A stretch of 64,000 nucleotides of DNA from Austropuccinia psidii (GCA_023105745.1 JALGQZ010000009.1:35144409-35208408), one strand, 5' to 3'; counted from the first letter of the stretch, positions 1 through 11,210 are shown. Numbers and translations are program-made. The notes: generated by a model not told the origin, from the sequence alone.

Positions 1-1828
1 ATAATATATTAATATAAAATAATTAATATATTATAAAGCTCTTTATTATTGTTACCAACAAATAATAAAGGCGTAAAAAAATTGTTTTTTATAAATAAAA
101 AACAATTAATAACAATAATATTACTAATATTAAAGTTATAAATTAATATAAATACTATTTATATTAATTAAGAATTATTAAGAGTAATAATAAGAGAGAA
201 ATTATTATAATAAGATGAAATAACCTACTTTTAACACTTAAGATAATAATTTTGAGTTATTTTATGCCAAAAGAATATAATACAACCTTTTCAAATTGTA
301 TTTACAATAAAAATAAAGAGAATTTACTAAATTTCTTGATTTTACGTGGAAATGAGCTTTTTAGAGAGATTTATAGCAAAAACAATTGAAGAATTGATTT
401 AATCACGTAAAAATGGTGATTAATAACAAGATGGTCTTTGGTCTTTAAGAATATAAGAGTTTTATATTTAAAGAATAAAGAAATTACCTTTTATTTAATT
501 GATTTAATGTTTTTGATGCGTCTGAGGGGAAAACAGAGTAAAAAGAGCTCTATTTATAGTAAATACCTCCCTCCTAGAGTCCAACAGGCTTCTAGTAGAC
601 GTGTACTGATCATATCCACTGGAATTGATCAATATTTTAAGGTTTGAGGGTGATTACATCATGATCAAACCATATTACATCATTATTACACCATTATTTA
701 GAGTTATCACTATAACTCTAAGTGTGATGACATCAGAGGCTTGGCAGAACCCCAAATTTCGTGGATTTTATTAGTTTTAATCATAAACTAATAGTATTCA
801 CCAATTTTATCACTCTTATGACTGTTAAACTTAATTTAAGGTTACAGTAGGTGATCATAACTGCTCAATTTAAGTTCAAACTTTGATCTTCAATAACTTT
901 TAAGATTTTCACGCTACAGCAATTCAGAGAGTGAATTCTGATAGCCTGGCATAACCTTATTATGCTGCCAAGAGCTTTTCATTACATCATCAAAACTGTA
1001 ATTTTGATGATTTTTCTTGTAACTCATCTTTTCTGTCAAAATTCAATATTTTAAACTTCAAACCTTGATTTCAGGGGGTTATACCCTGAATTTAATAATA
1101 AAAATTACATCATTCTTCACGAATGAACTATTAGAATCCAACTGTATACTTTTTTTTAAGTTTGGACCACTTTCACAAAAAGTGGTCAACAGCTCTTGTT
1201 GATTTTTATCAATAATTCATCATAGGTTTTAACCTTGTTCATAGTTTGTAAAATAAAGTTCATATCTGTGTTCTTACAGTAATTACGTGGTAACTTTATT
1301 TTTGGTTCATCTCTCTAGCTTGTATAGTTTAAGAGATATTAGCTATGATCACTGAATATATGCGTTGACCAAAAAAGTGCATATATTCAGGATAATTTCT
1401 TAAGTATTGACTTTGAGAATTGGCTTATTAATAGTTTTATGTGTGGATTTTTATGGGGAATCCACTGGTACAATTTGTTTCACATGTTGCCTCATTGGTT
1501 TTTAAGATAAATAAGGTTTTATGGTTTTTATAAGGTATTATACCTTATAATTCCTTAAATATTAACTTTACAGATATGCCATAAAAATGGTATATGTGTA
1601 TTTTTCCATGGGGAATCCAATGGTATAATTTATTTCACATGTTGATTCATTGGTTTTTAAGTTAAACCAATTTTTGTACCAATTTATGGTATTTTTTGTA
1701 TATTTAAGTAATTATTTTTACTGTATAATTATTTTAAGTAATTTTGATATAATTATATTTAAGGTATAATTATTCTAAGTTTTTCTTGTGACCTTATTGG
1801 GTATGTGGTCATATCTCAAAGGCTCACA
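1..1828 (-). mobile_element. Partial family B LTR (about 1.8 of 2.0 kb)
   Basis: This AT-rich non-coding stretch matches, in the same orientation, the LTR at 34613-38649. It ends at 1828 with the family terminus GGCTCACA. By comparison with element B, whose coding strand is minus, the LTR reads TGTGAGCC...CTTACA on the minus strand. Its other terminus lies outside the window, so I cannot tell whether it is a solo LTR or one end of an element extending to the left. The short stop-to-stop ORFs in it have no protein-like features. Confidence 0.85.
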
Positions 1829-3904
1829 ATGCCCCACCAGGACCACAGTGCATGAACGTTTTTGGTGCCCCAAGGAATGGTATCAAAGTTTGGGAAAGGG
1901 TTCCCGGGAGAGAGCCAATAGCATGCTGGTGATTGGGGAGATATACGAATATGTTGTGTTGATTGTGCCATAGGATAATCCAAGAACCTAAGTGGGAATT
2001 CTCAGGATTTAAGGTTATATCACTATTTATTTGAATACAAATATTAATCATCCCAATGCAAAGTGGTTGTGAAGGGGTTGACATGATGGCTATTTTAAAT
2101 TATTTGGGGACAGTTGGGAATTATATGATCGGGAAGGGTTAGCTAAAGGGAATGAAGAGGAATAAGCGCAGGTGGGGAACTTATATGAGTGGCAGCAACA
2201 GGCCAAAAGGGGGATGGCCGGTGGTTACGTGCATGGTCTTGATGGGGGTGGGTGTCTTGGGCTGATAATTTTCATATCCAATTTGGGGCATATATCAAGG
2301 CAAGGTGGCCCAAATGTGGGTGCACCGCTATTTTGGTGGATCTGCAGCAATTTACGAAACCTTTGGTGGAACAAGGTTGACATTAGCATATCCAAAATTG
2401 GGTGAGTTGTAGCAACTTACTGTGGAGGGGCATACTAGAGGCATGCGCCCATGTTCGCTGGTGTGATAGCGAACAATGAGCGTATCATCCCCAGGTTAAT
2501 TTTCGCACTGCGACCTACTGGGCAATGATGGCGGTTTCAAAGGGCAAACTCACTGTAGAGATGTGTGTGTGTGGGCGGGTAAGATATGTTCAGTGGCGTG
2601 CCACCGAACATGAGTTTGATTGCGTGGGGCACTTGAGAACGTGCAGAAAATGACCCGGAGTGGGAGATCCCGACACAATCATAGGCCGGGATTATTCTAA
2701 TGCGGATGAGGCTGAAGAAAATCCATACTGATTGACCTCAGGTTTCCATGCGCAAGGGGGTGAGCGTCTGCAGTGCAGCTGACCACCCGACCAAGAAAAT
2801 AGCCGGTCGGAAGACTGGCAGTAAAATGTCTTCCATGGCGTGTGAAAGTTGCCTGCGTATGACTCGTCGGGTGGTGCATATGAGAAAGTGTGTGGCTGCC
2901 CGCCAATGAGCACGCGCGGCCAGTCAAAGTTTGCCCCAATATCACCCACTTACATTAACTTGGATTACACGCGCATCTGTGCCGGAGTTAGGCAGAGCTG
3001 TCCAACAAGGTGCATCAAAGGGATGCAGTTGAGATATATGACTTGATGGCTTGACCTGATTGCATGTTACATTGCTGAACAGCTTTTGCTCTGCCCTGCA
3101 GCATACATTTACAAAGGTGTACTGCGTACCAAGGCTGTCATGTCGGTTATTCCGTGCAGTTCGGCTAAACTGATTTAGGTTGTTAATTCTACCAGAATTA
3201 ACAGTTCCAACGCGTTTTGTTTTTTTTCGCGCGGAACTGAAACTGACCAATCAAATAGCAACTACGCACTGAATAAATCCCAACTAATTATTTCGCGCAA
3301 CATCTCACGTATCTCAAATGTTTTATCATTTTTATTTATAATTTTTTAATCATTTTCTTTAATTCTCATTTGTTTATAATGAGCACAAATATACGATCTT
3401 TCCAAAAACTCATTCCAATAAAACGACTATTTAATTCATCAATTATAGCTACAATGACTGATAGCTTCCTTAATCCCACTTACAATTCATTCTTGCTTAA
3501 TACATGTCCTTTGCGAACTACAATAAATGATGTTCATTTGAAATTATAACAAACACAATTTAAAATTGATAAGATTTTGTTTTGAGCCGTGAGAAAAACA
3601 GATGATAACAAAATATTTTGAATAACGGAATACAATTTTTATTGAATTAAATCCCGGTTAGACTGGAACTGACAATGACCTTATCAGGTATGGTACTTAA
3701 TGAGGACATAGTGATTACATATCTCGCAAGTTCCAGTACGACCGAATGTTTTTTTAATGAAGTCATACTTCAGAGCGATTTGGGACCGCATATCCAGCCC
3801 TGCTGCGTACTACAGTGTCGGCTGTACAGATTAGGAAGGTGTAATACTACTTCAGCCTGCATGCATATAGCCAATGGGTATCCGCCTTCCGATTGTTTGC
3901 ATAT
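1829..3904. other. Unassigned intergenic sequence
   Basis: About 2.1 kb with more balanced base composition than the LTR to its left. I see no gene with convincing exon structure. The longest frames, about 100 codons near 2942-3250 on the minus strand and 96 codons near 3675-3965 on the plus strand, have no recognisable domain or splice context. Weak GCTCAG-type words begin at the right-hand end. Confidence 0.5.
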
Positions 3905-4610
3905 ACGTTGCTCATGTGCCACATGCTCAGCATTGTGTTTTACCCGCTTTGCACACGCAAACTGAGCATGTCATGGTCAAAAGGACCGTGTGGAAGTGCT
4001 CAGTCAAGCCATGGTCCGGACCATTTTTGCAATAGTTCATTGTAAGGCTCAGTTTGGAGCACTTCACCAAAGCGTGTGAAATGCTGCACCTGGCTGAAAG
4101 GTCATCCGATGCTGTGCCAAATGCTCAGATTGTGTGCTTACAAAAATGACCTAGCAATTGCTCAGCATGGTGCATTTGATATTTTTATAGCAATAGTTCA
4201 ACAACTGTGCAATTAAAATGTTCAGCCACTGAGCATTTCAATTATGACCCGAAAGCAAACCTGAGCAATGGGTCGAGCCAAGATTACGCTGTATTCACTT
4301 GTCATACAGCCGCCCGACCCTTTGTTCAAAAACTATCACCCAGCCATAAGGCCGGTATGCTCTCCATGGTCACCTGTGACCAAATGCACCACGTGCATTT
4401 CTGCATGGGGCACATGTGCATTGCACCCACCATGCAGATTCAACGAGGGCCTCACGACCACCCTCCTGGGGGTGATCGGGTGGCTAATTAAGGAACCAAG
4501 GCGGATTCGACTGAGCTTGACAATTCAATGAATAGCCATACTCAGCCAGAACGCCATTGTTCTTCTGCCTAGGGCCAGCATTTCCCTTCTCAGTTGCAGC
4601 ATTCACTGCA
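3905..4610. promoter_or_regulatory. GCTCAG/CTGAGC-rich upstream region
   Basis: The hexamer GCTCAG or its complement CTGAGC recurs at about 3907, 3962, 3996, 4046, 4122, 4158, 4228, 4261 and 4512. Related CTCAG words lie between them. By chance one would expect fewer than one in this length. The cluster ends at the 65-bp array, which carries two more copies per unit, and lies upstream of the TATA box of the gene at 5385. A transcription-factor binding cluster is an inference. Confidence 0.4.
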
Positions 4611-4935
4611 ACTGAGCTTCAATTTTGCCCACACGCCTTGAAGCTGAGCCTTTGTCGGGTGCCGCAACTGCTGCGACTGAGCTTCAATTTTGCCCACACG
4701 CCTTGAAGCTGAGCCTTTGTTGGGTGCTGCAACTGCTGCGACTGAGTATCAATTTTGCCCACAGGACTTGAAGCTGAGCCTTTGTCGGGTGCTGCAACTG
4801 CTGTGACTGAGCTTCAATTTTGCCCACACGCCTTGAAGCTGAGCCTTTGTCGGGTGCAGCAACTGCTGCGACTGAGTATCAATTTTGCGCACAGGACTTG
4901 AAGCTGAGCCTTTGTCAGGTGCTGCGACTGCTGCG
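4611..4935 (+). repeat. 65-bp tandem array, 5 copies
   Basis: Units begin with ACTGAG at 4611, 4676, 4741, 4806 and 4871, an exact 65-bp period. Each unit contains CTGAGCTTC (or the variant CTGAGTATC), a TTTTGCCCACA core and GAAGCTGAGCC. Units 3 and 5 share the GAGTATC and CAGGACTTG variants and units 1, 2 and 4 share GAGCTTC and ACGCCTTG. That suggests growth by unequal exchange of a two-unit block. The array ends about 20 bp before the TATA box. Confidence 0.9.
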
Positions 4936-4956
4936 ATCGTCTCAGCTTCCCCATGG

Positions 4957-4964
4957 TATAAAAG
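4957..4964 (+). promoter_or_regulatory. TATA box of the Zn2Cys6-like gene
   Basis: TATAAAAG sits inside a short inverted repeat (ATGGT...ACCAT). A pyrimidine-rich stretch with CT runs follows, as is common at fungal transcription starts. It lies about 430 bp before the start codon at 5385, with a 5'-UTR intron between. Confidence 0.6.
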
Positions 4965-5313
4965 ACCATCTTCACATGACAAGCCCTAAACTTTTTTTCT
5001 CACCCGCTCCAATTTTCCCAATCGCCCACTGTTCTCCTTCTTGTGCGTATTCCCCCTCGTCTTCCTGCCTTTCCAGTCTTTTCTTTTGCACTCGACTAAC
5101 CCCACTCCCCTTCCTGCTCGCTTTTTGTTTTTCCTGCTAATACTTTCAGAACCCCACTTCTATCTACTTTGTACGTTTTCTCCAATTAAACTTTTGTCAA
5201 CATTATGATCCGATATTAAGAATTTTCTTTCTTCACGACTCTCTTCTAGACTTTTATAAACCTCCTACTAGCGCTTTTTTAATTTGAATTCCGTTTTAAA
5301 ATTATAAATCATC

Positions 5314-5384
5314 GTATGTCTTCCTTTTCTTTCTTGACTGCTTACTTTCTATTCAGTTACTAACCTGTTTTGTTTTGTTTTTAG
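5314..5384 (+). other. Predicted 5'-UTR intron
   Basis: A 71-nt intron with donor GTATGT, a perfect TACTAAC branch site at 5358-5364 and acceptor TTTTTAG at 5382-5384. The ATG follows directly. Its length matches the three coding introns downstream. Confidence 0.7.
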
Positions 5385-6740
5385 ATGTCGTGCACGTTAT
5401 GCACCAAGCGGTGTATCCCCTGCATTCGTTCCTCGACAACGACCAACGCTTGTGATGCTTGCCGACAAGCACACAAGAAATTTTCGTTCGTCGTCCGCCC
5501 CTTCCGACCCCGCGCCCAGAGGAGTTCCCGCCCAAGACGCCCTCGCCAGGACTCCTTTGTGGCTGATGATGATGAAACCATTTCCAAGCGGGAATGGACC
5601 CCGGGACCCCAAACAGGCCAGCGGGAACGATTCAGGACGATTAGCCCAGTCCCCTCAAGCATTGATTTGTCCACCCCCCCTCCTAGGCCACCATCCCATG
5701 GTCACTTCACTCCTCCAACTGAGCGAAGTGATTATCCGGCCGATGAAGGATGGTGATGGAAAGAGGACATTCGAGCTTGGGCTGATCGTCACCATGTCTT
5801 GTCACCGATGGGATTCAAACGCCAAAGTAAGTTTTCTTTCTCCTCCTTATCTCATTTATCTTCACGCAATAATACTCACTTTTTCCCATTACTCATAGAA
5901 CAAAACCCCCCGAATCCCCCCCGACAAGACTCTCCCGTTCCTAGTTTGCCTCGCGAGCAAACCCCGCGGCAACCCACTCCAGGCCCGAGTGGCACCCGAT
6001 GGTCTGAGGACTTATTCTGCGGTAAGCAGCCAACTTTCTCTTTTCTCATTTTCACTTTCTCATAAAGTTAACTGACTCTTCCTCCTTTTTTAGAAGCCTC
6101 CCAGCACGATGAGCCACCTATTCCTGGCCCAAGTCCATCCTCCAAACCACCTGAGGACATTGCGATCGTGAGCCTCAACCTGAGGTGGCTCCTACGCAAT
6201 CAATGGAGGAACCTTTTGGTAAGTCCCTATTTCACTTTTTTAACTCTACTCAACTTTTCCTCACCCCTCCTTCGACCATCTCCAGCTCGTCACGCCACTC
6301 CCCGCTCAATTATCATCATCGACGATACGCCAGTCGGATCCCCCCCTCCCCCTTCTGCTTCACCGACGGGGCCACCTTCCCCTCCCTCCACTCCTACCCC
6401 GGTTCCTTCCCCGGATATCCCTCCCATTGCCGCCGAGAACCAAACCGCCTCCTCCCCCCCAGTGCCAAGCTCCTCTCATTCCTACGATGACGCTCGCCAG
6501 GAATTCACCAACCTGCGCCCGATACTAATGATTCCTCGAGCCATCGTCCACGAATCGATCAACCGAATCTTGTTGGAGCATCGTCGGTTGCTCCACATGA
6601 TTCCTTTCGTGGATGCAACTCATCGAAATGAGATGCACCGGGAATTCCGGGAGGAACTAAACTCCCTCCGTGCCCAGGAACTGGAGGCTTATCCAATGGA
6701 GGACATCACAGGGATAGTCTCAAAATTCTTAGAAAAATAA
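5385..6740 (+). pseudogene. Zn(II)2Cys6-like cluster protein, decayed, four exons
   Basis: Exons are 5385-5826, 5899-6021, 6094-6218 and 6286-6740, separated by GTAAG...AG introns of 67-72 nt. The N-terminus has Cys at residues 3, 6, 13, 23 and 26 in a Gal4-type spacing (C-X2-C-X6-C-X9-C-X2-C-X6-). The sixth ligand position, residue 33, is Phe. A Pro/Ser-rich middle follows, then a charged C-terminal segment of about 90 residues. Two further lesions are visible: an in-frame TGA at 5754-5756 (flanked by TGG codons, so one C-to-T step from CGA), and a missing base near 6162-6167, after which the reading frame shifts by one. Adding one base gives 1146 nt, exactly 382 codons. In an intact copy the product would be a nuclear DNA-binding protein; here it is probably dead. 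The family assignment rests on the Cys spacing only. Confidence 0.75.
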
Positions 6741-6928
6741 AATCCACAAAAAAAATCATATTCCTGCCTCCTATATTTTCTTCCTCCATTGTTTAGAGCC
6801 ATATCAAATCTTAACTGTAAAAAAGCGGGGGGTTCCGGCATGTGAGCAATCCACTCCAGATTCATGAGAAATTGCCGTTCCTATGGTCACACGCTATTAA
6901 TCTTAGTCATGTATTGAATTGTTTAAAT
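6741..6928. other. 3' flank of the Zn2Cys6-like pseudogene
   Basis: Short AT-rich sequence after the TAA stop, with no clear polyadenylation signal that I would defend. It leads into the 39-bp minisatellite. Confidence 0.5.
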
Positions 6929-7245
6929 TGTCGGGAGCCTGCACAGGCGTAAGAAATTGTCAGCATTGTTGGCAACCTTCACAAGCCTAAGGATTGGCGT
7001 GTGAGCTGTCGGGAGCCTGCACAGGCGTAAGGATTGGAGTGTGAGCTTTCGGGAGCCTGCACAGGCGTAAGGATTGGCATGTGAGCTGCCGGGAACCTGC
7101 ACAGGCGTAAGGAGTGGCGTGTGAGGTGTCGGGAACCTGCACAGGTGTAAGGATTGGCGTGTGAAGCGTCGGCAGCCCGCATAGGCGTAAGGAACTTTTA
7201 GAATTGTCGGAACCTGCACAAGAATAAGGATTTGCGTGTGAAGCG
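6929..7245 (+). repeat. 39-bp minisatellite
   Basis: About seven imperfect units. The core starts (TCGGGAGCC or TTCGGGAGCC) fall near 7009, 7048, 7087, 7126 and 7165, a 39-bp period, with degenerate units at both ends. The unit contains CTGCACAGGCGTAAGGATTG. Because 39 is a multiple of three, long ORFs run through it in several frames; the 162-codon minus-strand frame is a by-product rather than a supported gene. Confidence 0.9.
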
Positions 7246-7281
7246 TTGGGATCCTGGACAAGAGCAACAAACCTGGCATAT

Positions 7282-7303
7282 GTACGATGGCATGCCTCCG
7301 TAC
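7282..7303 (+). repeat. Left copy of a 22-bp inverted repeat
   Basis: GTACG-n2-GGCATGCCTC-n-GTAC. The same 22-bp pattern occurs in reverse orientation at 9267-9288, so the pair flanks the Tet-like gene and the small ORF. Read as codons, both encode a YxGMPxY-like peptide, so a coding origin is possible. Confidence 0.5.
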
Positions 7304-7433
7304 ATAATCCACTTCACCCCTTTTTCTTGTGAGACACCCCATCTCCCGCACTCGAAGCCATCCAATCCTGGTGTATATTGTCCTCTGCCTTACCCCACCA
7401 TTATCTACCAATCACACTGCTATTCCGACTTCC

Positions 7434-8830
7434 TCACTCTTTGAATTGGGCTGACATTGTATTACCATCCCTGATTTGATAGGCCGCTCCCTCGCCAATC
7501 TCATAATAGCCGTGGCTTTTTCGGCACATTGTTTTTGCCAACCTCCTTGAGCATTGTGTGGACATACCCACTAGTGTCGTGCTTTCGTTGTCCTGTGCTG
7601 GATCAGTATAATGAAGAAATGTACTGCTGGCCCACACTACCTGAATGAGCCCATGACAATTGGATAGATCAATCCAAAAATACTCATTTGGGAAAATCAA
7701 TTTCCCCCCTGTACACCGCTTTGATGCATCTCTTTGAATTTGGCCGGTCTCCTTATCAGCTTGAAACCACCATCCAAAAGCATACAGCGATGCATCCTTA
7801 TCAAGATGAGGTGAGTTTTTGAATCCATTCATGGTGAAAGTGAGTGCCAAAGCAAACTCACATGCACCCTGATTTGCGGGATTATTGCCTTCATACTTGA
7901 CTTGATCAAAAGACGGAACCCCCAATGAGTTGTAGCAATTTTGAATCTTCTGAAATAAATTATCCCCAACATATTGTAAGGATTGACCTAGAATGCGACC
8001 CACCGAGCTAAGATTGGCACCTTGGTCCCGCCATTCATCTTTTGCATTTTGAATTTTGCCAGCACTTCCATACAGACCAAAGTGTTCATTCTTCGCGGTG
8101 CATTTGCACCACCCAATCGTGAACATAAATCCCTCCAGTAATGCTCCATTTGTGGCAATAGGGTCAGTGAACCTCTTTTCGCGAAATAAGAATTGTGATA
8201 ATTCAACCCATTGATTGACCTTGACTTCACTCATTGTTGTGAATGGTCTGAATTCGACAAGGGCAATGAGTAATCCGGTACAAGAGAAAATTGCCACACG
8301 GCCAAAGTGAATGCGTTTGATCTGATTGACATCCACAAGGCTCTGAATTTCACTTGGGATCATATTTGCTGATACTGGCATTGATATTTGTGCTGTTGGT
8401 CAAGAGGAGGAAAAAAACCTCTGCTTTCGGGTGGTTTTGCCCTCATTTATCTTTTGGGATGTCCGACTATTCCCGAGTGGTTGAGGGATCACTTTGTGTT
8501 GAAGCAGACAAGATATCAGATACTGCTTCCTGCCATTTGAAGCAAAGGAGTTTTGAGTCCAGAATGGTGCCCAATGCCCAAGGAGCTTTCTTCGGCACAC
8601 ATCCTTTGACTTCCCTGTTGGAGCCCACATGACATTGGCACAATCTGAACCGACTAAAGCCAATGTTCTTCCGTGGGGCTCAATGAGGGTGGCACATAAA
8701 TGTGGAAGCATATATATATATCTATATATATACACTGAGATTAAGCGAGAAACTCACACTTTTCTTCCTCAGCCCGACGCTTTCTCGCAAGTTCCCTTTT
8801 ACGCTCTTTTCCTTTTTTCGTGAATGGCAT
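7434..8830 (-). pseudogene. Tet-like 2OG-Fe(II) oxygenase domain protein, nonsense-mutated
   Basis: One minus-strand frame runs from about 8735 to the TGA at 7434-7436, broken only by a TGA at 8400-8402. The frame is the same on both sides, so this is a single nonsense change, plausibly from TGG. The part after the stop is 315 codons from the ATG at 8381. It carries an HLD triad (His192 and Asp194 of that segment), a distal His257 within LHYTDP and a basic pair at 279-280. These are the expected metal and 2-oxoglutarate ligands of TET/JBP-type dioxygenases. A candidate first exon (8830-8758, ATG then a Lys/Arg-rich 24 codons) ends at GTGAGT; its acceptor would lie in the TA microsatellite, so that junction is uncertain. 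In fungi such genes are expanded and linked to KDZ transposons, where they are thought to oxidise 5-methylcytosine. I see no KDZ transposase here. Confidence 0.75.
8710..8733. repeat. TA-rich microsatellite
   Basis: (TA)n interrupted once by TC. It lies in the predicted intron/exon boundary of the Tet-like gene, where a length change would alter the acceptor site or frame. Confidence 0.85.
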
Positions 8831-8937
8831 GCTTGCAGCAGAAAATGAAATGAAACCAAATGATTACTGATTTATTAATACCACCTAAATTGAATTGCGG
8901 ACGATGAATCTTTTTTAATTGCAGCTAAAAAGAAAGA
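8831..8937. other. 5' flank of the Tet-like pseudogene
   Basis: AT-rich sequence upstream of the predicted start codon. The first 45 bp resemble 62354-62400, the flank of element E. Confidence 0.5.
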
Positions 8938-9204
8938 TCACACCTGACCTTCGCGAATTCGCGATCTCAAATACCTGAACCTAAAAATTGAAGTGGAGGG
9001 TGCATTATTCAATTTGACATATTGATGTTCCCATGCAATCACTTTCCAATCGAACCATTTGGAATATTGCAAGCACACGCAAATGCAATATGCATCCTGC
9101 TGCGGATCCCTAGTTATCCCAGTCCTCTTGAAAGACACATTAACATTTTGCCTATTATGGGCTGGCGGGAAGTGATAAACATGACCTCCCGCAATGCCCC
9201 GCAT
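8938..9204 (-). CDS. Small hypothetical ORF (88 aa)
   Basis: An ATG-started minus-strand frame of 88 codons, rich in aromatic and basic residues. I recognise no domain. It lies just upstream of the Tet-like gene on the same strand and may be one exon, or a relic, of a larger gene. No convincing splice sites join it to its neighbours. It could also be a chance ORF. Confidence 0.3.
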   Translation of the reverse strand: MRGIAGGHVYHFPPAHNRQNVNVSFKRTGITRDPQQDAYCICVCLQYSKWFDWKVIAWEHQYVKLNNAPSTSIFRFRYLRSRIREGQV

Positions 9205-9266
9205 GTGCTCCTCACGCGCACAGCTGCCTGACTCAGCTTGCGTCTTGTCGGAGTCTTTTCAAAGAC

Positions 9267-9288
9267 GTACAGAGGCATGCCGCCGTAC
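9267..9288 (-). repeat. Right copy of the 22-bp inverted repeat
   Basis: Reverse-orientation partner of 7282-7303, sharing about 18-19 of 22 positions by eye. Confidence 0.5.
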
Positions 9289-9407
9289 AATTACTATTGG
9301 TATTCAGACTGTGGAATCCGGGCAGTAGTAGGATAGGAAGTCATGATTATTAAATTCTTAAATCACTTTGCAAAATTGAATTACAATCTATCTAGTACAA
9401 CACTGAT

Positions 9408-9750
9408 CTAAAACGGGTCAATGCTGGTTGTAAGTTTAGCTGACCTGGGTACAATCAATGTGACATCATCACTAGAACCAAGACCACGCTTCGCCACCCA
9501 GGCATCACCAAAGTCTAATACCAAGCATCGTGCAAATTCAAATCTAAGAGGTACCGTGGGGTTAAAAGACTCTGATGAGAAGAAACTTTTATTCAGTAAA
9601 TTACATATATACTTATTAGTACGTAGCCGCACTGGCTCCACTAGATTTTTACCCTCTGAAAGTTTTGCGGAAATGTCAATTGGTGATAAAGCCCCTTTAA
9701 CTGAGCTTGTTCTCCAGTCATCTGAGCGTACCATCAAACCACAAACCCCC
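9408..9750 (-). pseudogene. 3' part of an unknown gene split by element A
   Basis: A minus-strand frame ending at TAG (9408-9410). It continues, in the same reading frame, the exon that ends at 19455 on the far side of element A. Positions 9746-9750 (CCCCC) are the left TSD. This part encodes about 112 residues with no recognisable domain. See 19455-21342 for the remainder. Confidence 0.75.
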
Positions 9751-11191
9751 TGTCAGCCTGTGACTCAAAACCAGAGCACAAGCATGACAGCCAATACACC
9801 ATAAATCAATGGTATAGCCAAGATACCACCAAAACATGGAACTGAGCCAAATTAGCTCAAAAGGTATCAAAAGAAAGAGGAAACTCACCTCTTTCTGAAA
9901 ATACAAGTCCCATCACCATAGGACAAGAAATAACAAAGTTATTCCTGCTCAAAGTCATTGCTGAGCATAAACCTTAATTTTCACCTCTCATCTAAAATCT
10001 AGAAGGAGAGGCTTAACCCCATCAAATGGGTATTCAAAATGAAGCTCTAAGCCAGGGCTATCCAATGGTACCAGCCAAACTGAGCTAGCACCAGTATTAC
10101 TTGAGTTATGGTCAAATTCAGACCAAATAAGGGTGAACAAAACATTCACCTCTCATCTAACTTTTACAGTTTTAGTGTGAGATACTTAAAGTGGGGTCTT
10201 TTTGGAAAGAGCACAATCAGGGCTATCTGATGGTGCCATCCATTTCCCCATAACTCAACTACAACAGAAGTTATTGGCCAAACAAGCTTAATACAGCTTT
10301 TTGCCCAAACCACGCCAATGTACAAAAATACCTGTACATGGGATAACTTTGTCATATTTAATGATAACCATGTCAAGTTGGGTACCATTGTGTAGAGCTC
10401 ATATAGAGCTATTCAATGAACCAACGTTGAGCTTGATATCTCAAAAACTGACAGAGTTATGACCATTTTAAGGTCAAAATCCCACCAGCTGTCATATACA
10501 GCCTTACCATGGGATAACACCCCATAACCATGAATGTGAGGTGTCAAATAGACAAAGAAGCATGTTTTTACTTCAATATCTCATATGTCAGTCAATACTG
10601 GGGTCCCATACAGCTTCTGTACAGCATTCTACGCGTCATACACGTCAGAATCAGGCTGTGAGGTCCCCAGATGAAAATTTTCACCCTGTATTGGTGAAAA
10701 CTGCCCAGATGTGGTTTCAAAACCACATCTGAGCCCAATACAGGGTATACAGGCTGTTTGCAAACCACAAGCCTGTCATAGAGAGTGAAAAATCTTCACT
10801 TCCTCTACGTGGAAAGGTCTAGCAGCCTTTCCACCTCAATTTCAGGATAAAAGGAGGGCTTTTCACAGCCAAAAACCTTTCCTCATCCTGCTCTTGAATA
10901 CCCTACGTAGTAAACTGTCAAAAACAGTTTTACTCTTGGGTAATAATCAGGTATTATTATAATCTTAATAATTGTAGTCTTTATTATTGTAACCCAACAG
11001 GTAAAGCTGCACCCAGGGCTTTCAACAGCGCTCACCACCACTATATCCACTATAGTAAAGCCCTCTTATTATTAAATTAAAACCATTTTCTACTCTTATA
11101 AAACCTTTTTTAACCTTTATATACCGTGTCACAGTCATAGTTAAAAGTTGTAAATACACTTTATTACTCTTATCATAGACTCAACCTGACA
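9751..11191 (+). repeat. 5' LTR of element A
   Basis: 1441 bp, beginning TGTCAGCC and ending CTGACA. It matches 18014-19454 base for base except for three substitutions that I could see (10426, 10554 and 10579). Confidence 0.95.
10846..10853 (+). promoter_or_regulatory. TATA-like element in the A LTR
   Basis: GATAAAAG about 340 bp before the LTR end, followed by a pyrimidine-rich stretch. It is the best candidate core promoter. Transcription from near 10880 would give a leader without any ATG until the polyprotein start. Confidence 0.45.
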
Positions 11192-11194
11192 TTT

Positions 11195-11210
11195 TGGGGG
11201 CCTGGCCGTG
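11195..11210 (+). promoter_or_regulatory. Primer-binding site of element A
   Basis: TGGGGGCCTGGCCGTG starts 3 nt after the LTR end. It begins with TGG, the complement of the tRNA CCA end. Element B has nearly the same site (TGGGGTCCTGGCCGTG), so both families probably use the same or a related primer tRNA. Confidence 0.75.

Noticed and set aside
1788..2405. Overlapping ORFs of 60-85 codons beside the first LTR
   Set aside because: No splice signals, domains or codon pattern; consistent with chance ORFs.
6929..7245. CRISPR-like regular spacing
   Set aside because: Units are contiguous and vary throughout, with no unique spacers, and the sequence is eukaryotic. It is a minisatellite.
6923..7411. 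162-codon minus-strand ORF
   Set aside because: Translation of the 39-bp minisatellite plus flank; 13-residue periodicity explains its length.
9718..10388. Minus-strand ORFs repeated in every family A LTR (about 60-75 codons)
   Set aside because: They recur only because the LTR recurs, and they are not open consistently in the diverged copy at 24597. Shadows of LTR sequence.
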